NCBI RefSeq assembly: GCF_947179165.1
Contig: NC_077238.1
Span: 75,693,257 to 75,757,256 of the forward strand
DNA: 64,000 bases
Direction: 5' to 3'
From: Solanum dulcamara
Taxonomy: Eukaryota; Streptophyta; Magnoliopsida; Solanales; Solanaceae
Positions within the stretch are counted from its first letter, which is position 1. Each line of letters begins with the position of its first letter. The notes under the pieces are model-generated. The model searched no databases. It saw only the letters and a program-made list of their open reading frames with translations, and was not told the origin of the DNA. This document shows positions 48,638-59,128 of the stretch, in pieces. The position numbers and the translations under genes are program-made.

Positions 48638-50756
48638 TGTAACACCCTGTATTATTCTAGCTTAGACTAAATTCGAGGACCATGAGAAAAGTTGAGAAAA
48701 TGGATTGATCCAGTGGACCACGAGTGTCACCTACGATCCATAGAAAGTTCTACGAGTCGTAGAGACGACTCATAGGTCCCTCAAACACTTCGTGAAATTT
48801 TGAGTTCTGAAGACCCTTCCTACTAATCACCTTACGACCCCATAAGAAGGTTGATGACTCGTAGAAATGAGTCGTAGGGTTAATGCCTGATTTCTGAAAA
48901 ATAACAAAGTCTTAGTACTTGTGTTACGACTCAACAGGAGAGTCATAGTAATGTTGACGAATCGTAGAATGGAGTCATTGGATGAGTCCTGATGTCTGAT
49001 ATTTGACCAAGTGTGAAGGTCTTCTACGAGTCATTTCTACGAGCAGTAGACATGTCTACGACCCGTAGACTTGACTCGTAGAGGAGAAGTGTAATTTTTA
49101 GTAGCTTCTATTTTGTGCACCAAAGGTTTACAAATTGGGTCTACGACCCATAGAGGTCTTGACGATTCGTAGAAAGCTATTCGTAGGTCCCTCTAGCCAG
49201 ATTTTAATGAAGGGTAGTTTGGTATTTTCTCACCCTTTCCAAAACAAAACACTGATGTTTTGGGACTATTTTGAGTCCTTTATCAGAACCCTATACGCTA
49301 AAACTCTCATTAACACTTAGAAGTATTGAGAACAAGGATTGGAGAGGAGAAAAGAGCTAGGGTTCAAGGTCTTCAAGCGAGATCTTCTAGTTTCGATCGT
49401 TCCTTCGATTTCCAGGTATGTAAGGCTAAATATAATGTGGATTGAGTTCATTCACATGCCCTGCATATTCATTGATTCAAGTTGAGTTGAGTTTCAAGGT
49501 TCCATGAATATTGATAAGTTATATATTACAATATTCCTTGATAAGTTTCTTGAGTTGAGTCTTGTTGAGAGTATGGATTTATGTTTAGATTCACATGATC
49601 CGTAATTGAGATTTCTTTTATATCTTATGCATTGATAGAGTTTTTAAAGAATGATTTGTGAACATTTGCATTAATTATGTTATGCACTATTTTTGAGTTT
49701 AAAGAATGACTATTTTCATATTTTACTGAGAAAGAGTTTGAACATGAGTTGAGTTTGAGAAATTTTCCATTTAATATTTTGAGCATGAGTATTTTGAGTA
49801 TAAATGAGTTGAGCATTACTACATTGAAACATCTATTTTTGAGGTTGAGTTGAGGAGTTAAATTATGCTTCAAATGCATTCTCTGAGTTGAGATGAGTTG
49901 AGTTTTGAGCTAAGTCCAAAAGAGACTAAATGAGTTCATTGAGTATTTTATTCATTATATGAGCATAATAAAGTATTTTGGGAGTAGTATTGAGCATCGA
50001 TTTGGGTAAGAGTAGAGGAAACTCGAACCTCATAAGCTACTAACCAGTATATGATAGAGGCTATGCCTCTCTAAGTCCTAAAACGATGGACTTTGATTTA
50101 TTTTGGATCCAGTGAGTTTGAGCCTCCCTTACCCTGGCAATGTATTGGACAGCTGTGACAATGATAATTTTAAGCGTTGTATCATCAGTAGCTCATAAGT
50201 GATGATTGTCGGTTAGAGATACTCTCCAAAAGTAAAATATTATATTTTTATATATCTAGTTGCATCTCTTATTGCATATCATGTAAGGCATTATACATTT
50301 TACTTTATGCTTTATTGAGCTGAGTCATTTCAGATTGAGTCCCTTGAGTTAAGTTGAGCTACATGAGGTTGAGTATTATTGATTATGTTCCTTCCCAATT
50401 ATTTTACATACTCATACATTTCATGTACTATGCCTTTTGGCCTACATCATTTCATTATGCAGATACAGGTGCTAAAGATCATCAACAAATGCTTCGTTGA
50501 AGATTTTTTCTTCCTTGATAGTGATGAGACTTCCTTGCTTCCAGAGGAATCGCATTTATTCATTTATTCCTTTTGAGTAGTTCCTTTTGAGGTAGCCATG
50601 GTTTTGTCTCGACACCTTTTTGATAGTTGTTAGAGGCTTCTTAGTCATAGACTGAGTAGAGTGGAGTTGATGTATCTTTCGAGTATGTTTGAAAACTATA
50701 TTTTTATGAGATGAGATTTAGTTATATAAGATTGTTTATTAGGAATATTCTTTCCT
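48638..50756 (+). mobile_element. LTR relic related to family X
   Basis: Starts TGTAACACCCTG inside a SINE. It shares with family X the blocks TTTACATACTC...ACATTTCATGTACT and GGCTCATAAGTGATGGTTGTCGG-like sequence. The expected GGGCGTGACA end is missing; it stops near 50756, where copy A sequence returns, and the rest of the SINE is also gone. So a deletion took the LTR end and part of the target. Confidence 0.75.
48705..49200 (+). repeat. CTACGAGTCGTAG palindromic cassette
   Basis: A dozen or more words such as CTACGAGTCGTAG, TACGACCCGTAGA and GACGAATCGTAG, many of them perfect or near-perfect palindromes, in the upstream part of the LTR relic. Confidence 0.85.
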
Positions 50757-50956
50757 TGAAAATATGAAAATATTAAATAATGTGACAATACATGTGAAAA
50801 ATACATTTATAATATGAAAATATTAAATAATGTATTAACACACGTGAAAACTAGACTTGTGCATCTACAATAAATTACCTTGTTGTTCCTCTTAAAGTTG
50901 CTCAGACTTATTTAGCCAAAACATCTTATTCTATTTTTTAATTATTTTCTTTTCCA

Positions 50957-51452
50957 ATGAAAAAGACGACTAGCCGGGGTAAGCAAAAGATTGAAATGGA
51001 GTTATTGAATCAAAGGAAGAGCGCGTTGCTACTATAATTTCTTGAAAAAGAAAAAAAAACCTTGTTCAAGAAAGCAGATGAGCTTTCGAATCTGACCGGA
51101 GCTGATGTTTGTGTTTTGCTCTTTTCGGCAAGTGGAAAACCATATTCCTATGGATCCACATATATAGGAAAAATAATTGATAAATTTATTGAATTGAAAT
51201 CAAGCCGAGAGTCTTTCGGCAACAACCTCTCTATCTCCATGAGGTAGTGGTATGGTCTGCGTACATCATATCCTCTTCATACCCCACTTGTGGGATTTCA
51301 CTGGGTATGTCATTGTTTTTTTTCTTGAATTGAAATCAAACAATCGTCAACACGATCATGCTGATGTGGGCAAATCAAATGTTTGTGAGGTATTTGATGA
51401 TCATGTATCTCTTGTTGTTGGTAAATCAAGCACTAAATGGCTTACAATATGA
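50957..51452 (+). pseudogene. Type I MADS-box pseudogene, copy B
   Basis: The ATG at 50957 opens Met-Lys-Lys-Thr-Thr-Ser-Arg-Gly-Lys-Gln-Lys-Ile-Glu-Met-Glu, the start of a type I MADS domain. The frame then shifts, and the second half follows: Thr-Leu-Phe-Lys-Lys-Ala-Asp-Glu-Leu-Ser-Asn-Leu-Thr-Gly-Ala-Asp-Val-Cys-Val-Leu-Leu-Phe-Ser-Ala (about 51060-51130), and Gly-Lys-Pro-Tyr-Ser-Tyr-Gly. A SINE (51204-51324) interrupts the codons after the domain. The closest named relatives are AGL61/AGL62-like proteins. It is better preserved than copy A, but the frameshift and stop in the DNA-binding loop still kill it. Confidence 0.8.
51204..51324 (+). mobile_element. TS-type SINE, 3' part, with 15-base target duplication
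   Basis: The sequence follows the tobacco TS SINE 3' end: TCTTTCGGCAACAACCTCTC, GGTAGTGGTATGGTCTGCGT, then CCCACTTGTGGGATTTCACT and GGGTATGTCATTG with a T tail. Perfect repeats TTGAATTGAAATCAA flank it (51189-51203 and 51325-51339). Copy A (about 9860) has the empty site. It is 5' truncated, as is common for such insertions. Confidence 0.85.
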
Positions 51453-51752
51453 GTAGACTACTTAAATGTCAATTCTATTCTAATTTTCATTCCAAGAATA
51501 TCTTGATTTATATTCAGAACTTTCGGGAAAAACAACATGCCTGATGATTGTGAAGCTACTGATATTTTGAAACGATTAAGAGAGCTTCTTGTTATAATTA
51601 TCTCTTCTAGTGCTTATTTTCATTTAACTCAGTTCAGGCCTCTAAAAAAGCATGGCCTTTCCGATGGGGAGGTATTGAAAGATTCGCCATGTTAATAATT
51701 TGATCTGTTACATGTGATGTAAGGCAATGTTTTCATATTTCATTGTCGTATG

Positions 51753-52406
51753 TGTAAGGTCTAGTCCATGAGTTTATGGAAGATCTTTTATTTTTCTTTG
51801 GTAAAAATTATCATGCCTTGGAGATGTGGCCAGTCGGCCAAAATATTTGTTCACACTTTGTTGGAATTGACAACAGACCAAAAGATATTTTCACACACCT
51901 TTGTTGAAATTGACAACCATTCAAATGATATCATCACACACCTTTGTTGAACCAGCCAAAAAGATCTATTCACATTAAAATGTTGAAATTTCTACATTTG
52001 CTTATGTCATTAGTGACATAGAGAGGTTTTTTCTCTTCCTATAAATAGGGCACTCTTGCTCATTTGTTAAATGACACCAACATAGAGAGGAAAAATATTA
52101 GAGAGCAAAGTGAGGTATACCATAGACTATAAGAAATAGTTTGTGAAGAAAAATAGAGTGTGAGCGATATATTAGTAAGGTGGAAAACCAAAAGAGTGTT
52201 TTTTTAGTGTATTGTGGTCACTTTGAGTATTGTACTCGTGACTATCCAGTGCAAAATTCCTAATTATAGTGATATCAGTTGCTCCTCTTGGCCCGTGGTT
52301 TTTTCCTTATTTCAAAAAGTTTCCACATAAATTCTTGGTGTCATTTTTTTTAATTTCCACTATTTTGACCATATATATTTTTGTGTTAGTCCGCATTTTC
52401 CCAACA
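51753..52406 (+). repeat. 5' LTR of the plus-strand copia element
   Basis: 654 bases. TATAAATAGG at about 52040 is a good TATA box. Upstream, at about 51840-51975, are four imperfect tandem units with CACACCTTTGTTGAAATTGACAACC-like sequence. In the first 145 bases the two LTRs show about a dozen differences by eye, so the insertion is not recent. Confidence 0.93.
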
Positions 52407-52409
52407 AAA

Positions 52410-52420
52410 TAGTATCAGAG
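52410..52420 (+). promoter_or_regulatory. Primer-binding site, initiator tRNA-Met type
   Basis: TAGTATCAGAG, one base off the usual TGGTATCAGAG, three bases after the 5' LTR. Confidence 0.85.
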
Positions 52421-52525
52421 TAAGGTTTTATCTGAGTATGATCTATGGTTGCAGTATAGTCTGAACTTCTACATTAAAAAAGATTTACTTTGATTTGTAA
52501 TAGCTATATTTTTTGGGGAGAAACA

Positions 52526-55500
52526 ATGGAAGTCAACACTAGTAGAATGGTTACTTTGAATGGTGTTAATTATTCCATTTGGAAGAGAATAATGAAAGAT
52601 TTGCTTTATGTCAAGAATATTTATCAACCAGTCCTTACCATTGTAAAGCATTATAATAAAATAGATGAAGAGTAGAATCTGTTACACAGACAGGTGTGTA
52701 GATTTATTAGGCAACGAGTTGACGATAATGTGTTGAACCATATTTTTTGAGAGATACATGCTCGTATCCTATGAAATCATCTTGAAAGCTTGTATGCTCA
52801 GAAGTATGGAATAATAAAATATTCTTAATAAAGCAGATGTTAAGTTTAAAATATCATGATGGTTCTCTGATGATAGATCGCCTGAATAACTTCTAGGGAA
52901 TCATAAATCAGTTGTCTGCTATGGGCATTAAATTTAACAAAGAAATTCAAGGTTTACTTCTACTTGGTTCCCTACTAGAGTCTTGGGAAACATTTAGAAC
53001 TTCATTATTAAATTATGCTCCGGATGGTGTGATCTTTATGGATTCAGCCAAGAGTAGTATCTTGAACAAACAAATGAGAAGAAAATCTCAAGGTTCTTCT
53101 TCGTCAGATGTCCTGGTAACTGGCTCTAAGGGGAGAAATAAAAATTGTGGTTCTCAGAATAGAGAACATAGTAGGAGCAAATCCAGATGCATACTTAAGG
53201 ATATTGAGTGTTGTCATTGTGGCATAAAAGGGCACATGAAGAAGTTCTATCGGAAATTGTTGAGGGAGAACAAAGACAGAGAGGATAATAAAGAAGATAG
53301 CAATGAAAATTGCCTAGCCACCATCTCCACCGAAGATCTTGTTTTAGTCCTTGATGCGGATATGATAAATATTTCTTGTGATGAGTCAAGTTGGGTTCTG
53401 GACATTAGTTTCGCATCTCCTATAACATCAAGGAAGGATTTTTTCTCTTCGTATACTTCTGGTGACTTTGGAACCTTGAGTATAGGTAATGAGACTGTAT
53501 ATAGGGTGGTTAGTGTTGGTACAAATATTTTGGAAACTAGTATTGGAATTAAACAAGTTTTGAATGACGTAAAACATGCACATGATATTTGTCTGCATCT
53601 AATTCTTTTTGGTGTTCTAGATGATGAAGGATATAGTAGTACCAATGGTGGTGGAAAGTGAAAACTACTTAAGGGTTCCTTGGTTGTGGCTCATGGTAAC
53701 AAACGTCGTGGTCTATACTAGACTACAGCTTCTACTTGTGCCAATATGGTGAATGCCTTTGAAAGCGATAACTTTTCAACATTGTGGCATGAGAGGCTTA
53801 GCCACATCAGTGAGAAAGGGCTTAATGTTCTAGCCAAGAAGAAATTATTGTCAGATTTTCAAAGTGTTAAATTAGAAAAGTGTGAGCACTAGTCAGCTGG
53901 AAAATAAAATAGAGTTTCTTTTAAGTCTAACCCTCTTTCAAGAAAGATACAATTTCTTGAGTTGGTGCACTCTAATTTATGCTGTCCAATAAAGACAAAG
54001 ACATTGGATGGTGCACTCTACTTTGTCACTTTTACTGATGACTGCTCAAGAAAGCTTTGGGTCTATGTCTTGAAGACTAAAGATCATGTGTTAGGTGTCT
54101 TTAAGTAGTTTTAGGCTTCAAATGAAAGAGAAATTGAAAGAAAACTGAAATGTATTCATACTAATAATGGTGGTGAATATTGTGGACCATTTGACGAATA
54201 CTGTAAATATTAAGGTATTAGACACTAGAAGACTCTTCCTAAGACTCCTTAGCTTAACGGGTTGACCCAGAGGATGAACAGGACCTTGATGAAAATAGTT
54301 AGATGTTTGCTTTATGAAGCAAAGTTGTCGAACTCTGTTTGGGGTAAAGCCTTACTGACCGTTGCACATGTCATTAACTTATATCCTGCTGTTTCTTTGC
54401 AAAGAGATATTCCAAATAGAGTTTGATATGGAAAATATATTTTTTATGACCATTTGAAAGTATTTGGTTGTAAAGCCTTTGACCGTGTGCTGAAAGATGA
54501 AAGGTCTAAGTTAGATGCCAAGACAAGGCAGTGCATCTTTATTGGATATGGCCTTGATGAATTTGGTTATATGCTATATGATCCAATTGAGAAGAAGCTT
54601 GTGAGAATTTGTGATATCGTCTTCATGGAAAATCAAACTATTGGAGATATTGACAAAGTGGAGAAATTGGGATCTTCAAGTTTAGATGGAGTATTCTATC
54701 TTGATCAAGTTCCTCATACAAGTGTATATAACGTTAGTGGTCTTGATGATCACGGTGACGCTCAGAATCAAGTCCCAGATCAATATATTAATGCTACTGA
54801 TAACAATGATATTGTTATTGATGATGCTCCTGCTCATGAAGTTACGGACGAATCAAATATTCCTCTTAGGAGGTCTACAAGATAATGTATTCCTTCATCT
54901 TGTTATTTACCTAATGATTATGTGTTACTCACTGATGGGGTGAACCTGAGTGTTATAAGGAGGCCATGGAAGATGAGCATAAGGATAAATTGATTGAAGC
55001 CATGCAAGATAAGATGAAATCTTTGCATAAGAACCACACTTGTGAGTTGGTGAAATATCCTAAAGGCATAAGAGCTTTGAAGAACAAGTGGGTGTTCAAA
55101 GTAAAAGTTGAAGAGTACAACTTGAAGCTCAGATACAAAGCTAGATTGGTTGTTAAGGGATTTGGTCAAAGAAAGGGTATTGACTTTGATAATATATTTT
55201 CTCCTATCGTGAAAATGTCCTCCATTTGTACAATTCTTAGTTTAGCTGCTAGTCTAAATTTAGAGATTGAGAAGATGGATGTGAAAATGGCTTTTCATCA
55301 TGGTGACCTAGAAAAAGAGATTTATATGGAACAACCTGAGGGCTTCAAAGTAAATGGTAAAGAAAATTTTGTGTTCAAACTCAAAAAGAGTCTTTATGGC
55401 TTAAAGCAAGCTCCTAGACAATGGTACAAGAAGTTTGAATTTGTTATGAGGGAGCAAGGCTACAAGAAGACTTCCTCAGATCACTGTGTGTTTGTATAAA

Positions 55501-56500
55501 AAATTCCAGCCAATGATTTTATCATCTTCTTGCTATATGTGGATGATATGTTGATTGTGGACAGGAATACTTCCAAGATTGACGAGTTGAAGAAAGAGTT
55601 GTGTAAGTCTTTTACTATGAAATACTTGGGTCATGCCAAGAAAATTTTGGGCATGAGAATTACTTGTCTCGGAGATGAAAGGAAGATTTATTTGTCATAA
55701 GAGAAGTACATTGAACGTGTACTGGATCGCTTCAACATGAAGAATGATAAGCCTGTTAGCACACCTATTGCTGGTCATATGAAGTTGAGCAAGAAGATGT
55801 TTCCTACAAGTAGGGAGGAAAAAGAGAGCATGGCTAAAGTTCTATATTTCTCCATCATAGTCTAATGTATGCAATGGTATGCACTAGACCTGATGTTGCT
55901 CACGCAGTTGGTATTGTCAGCAAGTTTCTTGACAATCCAGGAAAACAACATTGGGATGCTGTAAAGTGGATACTCAAGTATCTGAGAGGAAACTCAAATA
56001 AATATTTGTGTTTTGGAGGATCAAATCCAATCTTGAAGGGTTATACAGATGTTGATATATCAGGTGACCTTGGTAAAATAAAATCCATTACTGGATATCT
56101 GTTTACTTTTTCAGGGGGAGCTATATCATGGTAATTGAAGTTGCAGAAGTGTGTTGCACTGTCTACAACTGAAGCTGAGTATATTACGGCTATTGAAGCT
56201 GGCAAGGAGATGATATGGCTCAAGCTATTTCTTCAAGAGCTTAACTTGTATCAGAAGGAGTATGTCATCTATTGTGACAGTCAAAGTTCAATAGACTTGA
56301 GCAAGAACTCTATGTGCCATGCAAGGACGAAACACATAAATGTGAGATATTATTGGATTCGAGAAAAGATAGAAGACAAATCTATGCAAGTTGAAAAGAT
56401 CGCTACAAATGAGAATCTTGCAGATATGCTGACCAAAGTGGTAACAAGGGACAAGTTCGAGCTATGGAAAGAACTTATTGGCATGAACTTTCTCCAATAA
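52526..56500 (+). pseudogene. Copia gag-pol polyprotein, broken
   Basis: Gag starts at the ATG at 52526. The knuckle near 53209 is Cys-Cys-His-Cys-Gly-Ile-Lys-Gly-His, but the last Cys is Tyr. The protease core near 53400 has Asp-Ile-Ser-Phe-Ala where Asp-Thr-Gly-Ala is expected. The integrase (about 53780-54450) has Thr-Asn-Asn-Gly-Gly-Glu for Thr-Asp-Asn-Gly-Gly-Glu and many stops. The reverse transcriptase (54966 on) keeps Asp-Val-Lys-Met-Ala-Phe and Tyr-Val-Asp-Asp-Met, but a TAA follows at 55497. RNase H (55865-56500) includes Leu-Ser-Thr-Thr-Glu-Ala-Glu-Tyr and Tyr-Cys-Asp-Ser-Gln-Ser and is almost intact. Domains were placed by motif. Confidence 0.92.
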
Positions 56501-56530
56501 AAAGATAGAGTTACCTCATTCAAGTGCATG

Positions 56531-56548
56531 GGACTGGAGGGGGAGATT
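56531..56548 (+). promoter_or_regulatory. Polypurine tract of the plus-strand copia element
   Basis: GGACTGGAGGGGGAGATT directly before the 3' LTR start TGTAAGG at 56549. The minus-strand element has the same GGAGGGGGAG core. Confidence 0.9.
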
Positions 56549-57207
56549 TGTAAGGTCCAGTCCATGAGTTTATGGAAGATGTTTTATCTTTCTTTGGTAA
56601 AAATTATCATGCCTTGGAGATGTGGCCAACCGGCCAAAATATTTGTTCACACTTTGTTGAAATTGACAACCGGTCAAAGATATCTCCACACACCTTTGTT
56701 GAAATTGGCAACCGTTCAAATGATATCTTCACACACCTTTGTTGAACCAGCCAAAAAGATCTATTCACATTAAAATGTTGAAATTTGTACATTTGCTTAT
56801 GTCATCAGTGACATAGGGAGGTTTTTTCTCTTTCTATAAACAGGGTACTCTTGCTCATCTGTTAAATAACACCAAGATAGAGAGAAAAATATTGGAGAGC
56901 AAAGTGAGGTATACCATAGACTATAAGAAATACTGTGAAGAAATATAGAGTATGAGCAATATTTTAGTAAGGTGGAAAACCAAAAGAGTGTGGTTCCTTT
57001 TGAGTGTATTGTGGTCACTTTAAGTATTGTACTCGTGACTATTCAATGTAAAATTCTTTGTTATAATGATATCAGTTTCTCCTCTTGACCCATGGTTTTT
57101 TTCTTATTTAAAAGGGTTTTCACGTAAATTTTGATGTCATTATTTTCCCATTTATTTCCACTATTTTGACCATATATATTTATGTGTTAGTCTGCGTTTT
57201 CCCAACA
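56549..57207 (+). repeat. 3' LTR of the plus-strand copia element
   Basis: 659 bases, the partner of 51753-52406. The TATA box is changed to TATAAACAGG (about 56837). It ends CCCAACA, followed by the target repeat GTATG. Confidence 0.93.
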
Positions 57208-58400
57208 GTATGGATGCAGCTCAGCATGATTGCCAACTTTCACTTGGAATCTGTTGATCAAGTGTTTGCTCTTGTTCCCTTATTTAAGGTACGGACTCTA
57301 CTATTATGGATATTCACTTTGCTCTAATGACATTTGAAGAGTTGAGGTTGCTTCCAAACTGTTGCTATTAATTGAATGTTAAGTTTGACTAGATAGGACG
57401 TTAAAGCTATGGTTAATTTCTTAAAGAACCTTCTATATATGTTAATACTAACAAAAGATTGGAGGAAACCAGATTTGTTTCTTAAATTGTTTCTTTCGAA
57501 GATCGTTTATGCTCATTTCTCACAAAGAGATAAGAGTCCCCCTCGAGAATGTCTTGGTTGAACAAGCCAAACTTAGAAGGGAAGCATAAATTGCTCAAGA
57601 AGAGCATTCTATGGTAATGTCATCGTTGTAGTTTTGATCTTATATCGTGCAAATAAGAATTTCGACTTCCTGAGGATGATTTTTTCAAGGCAGTTCACTT
57701 ACAACCATCATTTATGCTAAATGCACGTATTTGTCCAGAGGGTTATGCATCTGTCTCTAAAGGCAATGCCCAACAGTTGAGCAGCCAGTAACTCATCTTG
57801 CCTTTCTTCTTATATCTTTCTTTTGCTCTAGTTATTAGCTAGGATTTTCAGAAACAGTTGAGCAACTTCGATTATGTGGAAAAATGGAAACAAAGACATG
57901 AATGAATGTAGCTTTGTTCTTGTGCTAATGCAAAAGCTTTCAATCAGATGATTGAAAGAGTTTAGACCCTATATTGTTACAAAATCAGTTTTGTCTTAGT
58001 AATACATATCTGTCCAATTTTCTCAGTTATTTTAGTTTGACGAAAGTATCACGCTACTGATTGATGATTAATTTTGATGGATTTATGTCGCATCTGAATT
58101 TCAAACTTGAATATATAATGTGTAACAAACTAACAACCCGACCCTGTAATAATACTAATAATATTGTCAATTTTAGGTCTAAGCCTGTAAGACTTTAAAA
58201 CGTGCCAATATGGATAAATTTGCTTCCTTTTATCCCTTGCATTTCTCATATATTTTATCGATCGGAGATTGTCTAAGGTGTTACATATATCCCTGTAAGG
58301 AATTTGGTATCGTCGTCGGAGATTTTCTCCATTATCAGCATAAAGAAGCCTAATTTGCTATGTTCAATTGAATATTGATGTTTTATATCATAGGTAGCGA
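57208..58400 (+). other. Host sequence of copy B with a possible exon remnant
   Basis: Bases about 57219-57287 read openly as Leu-Ser-Met-Ile-Ala-Asn-Phe-His-Leu-Glu-Ser-Val-Asp-Gln-Val-Phe-Ala-Leu-Val, between an AG and a GT, so they look like an internal exon. Upstream of the copia insertion, about 51548-51690 read Ala-Thr-Asp-Ile-Leu-Lys-Arg-Leu-Arg-Glu-Leu-Leu. Further short open pieces lie near 57660-57790. The gene is not recognised, and most of this stretch is missing from copy A. Confidence 0.35.
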
Positions 58401-58409
58401 TCTAAGTCA

Positions 58410-58690
58410 CTAGTGATCTTGCAACATCTCTCCTGCGTCAAATTGTTGTGTGAATGAATCAATATACACATCTGGGTGGCTCCACCTAGCCGTATGAAAC
58501 TGAAATGGTTTTGCAATGTCTGCCACCACATGGAGAAGCTCAACAAGCCTTGCAAGAATGCATCCTGCCTTTCGAGACTCTATCATAGAATTCCAATAAT
58601 TTCTTCCGCTTCTCAAAGCCTACTGGAACGTTGTTGATGATCTTAATACACCCCTCAACTAATATGTAGTTTTGATGCATGTTGGAGAAC
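58410..58690 (-). pseudogene. Unidentified gene remnant, copy B
   Basis: On the minus strand a stretch starting Tyr-Ile-Leu-Val-Glu-Gly-Cys-Ile-Lys-Ile-Ile-Asn-Asn-Val-Pro-Val-Gly-Phe continues, after a frame change near 58580, as Leu-Leu-His-Val-Val-Ala-Asp-Ile-Ala-Lys-Pro-Phe and His-Thr-Ala-Arg-Trp-Ser-His-Pro-Asp-Val-Tyr, ending Met-Leu-Gln-Asp-His and TAG. This is protein-like sequence with a natural end, so it is the 3' part of a real gene. The family is not recognised. Confidence 0.5.
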
Positions 58691-58704
58691 TTACCAGGGA
58701 GGTA

Positions 58705-58970
58705 TCCATTATTGTTTGCAACATAGAGGAGAAATCAATCAGTGGAGAAAACTAGTGAAACAAACTTTGCAAAGCTACGACATGTGAGAATCGATGATTG
58801 TTCTGTGTTCAAATAGGAGACAAAGTTAGAGAATTTGAGATCATTATATCAGCTCTATCTTCTCTGTTTGGAAGATGCAGATGATACTATTACTGCTTTG
58901 CGAAATTGAATATCTAAATTATTGGGGTTCATGAAACCCCTCCAAACTACATCATTCTCATATTAAAAGA
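58705..58970 (+). pseudogene. R1-like LRR fragment, copy B
   Basis: Close match to 21035-21300. The plus strand reads Lys-Leu-Arg-His-Val-Arg-Ile-Asp-Asp-Cys, then Lys-Leu-Glu-Asn-Leu-Arg-Ser-Leu-Tyr-Gln-Leu after a stop. It is an LRR piece without the rest of a receptor. Confidence 0.55.
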
Positions 58971-59128
58971 GCCTTAAATAATAAGGAATGAAAACACAAG
59001 TACAAAAAGGGGATTGAGCAGACTAATAATGCAATATTCCAATCTTCAGCTATTACAACTATATGAAAGAGTAATAAAAAAGACTATGATAGTATGATGT
59101 TTTTGGTCCTAAATTCTTGGATCTTTCA

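Larger units (their letters stand above)
51753..57207 (+). mobile_element. Ty1/copia retrotransposon, full-length but dead, TSD GTATG
   Basis: Two LTRs (51753-52406, 56549-57207) start TGTAAGG and end CCCAACA. Perfect GTATG repeats flank the element (51748-51752, 57208-57212). The primer site and purine tract are in place. Copy A keeps the empty site with a single GTATG (10279-10283). Domains run gag, protease, integrase, reverse transcriptase, RNase H. It resembles the Tnt1/Tork-type group and is related to the copia element in copy A, but its LTRs are different. Confidence 0.96.

Noticed and set aside
53247..53645. 132-codon minus-strand frame
   Set aside because: Antisense shadow of the gag-protease part of the plus-strand copia element.
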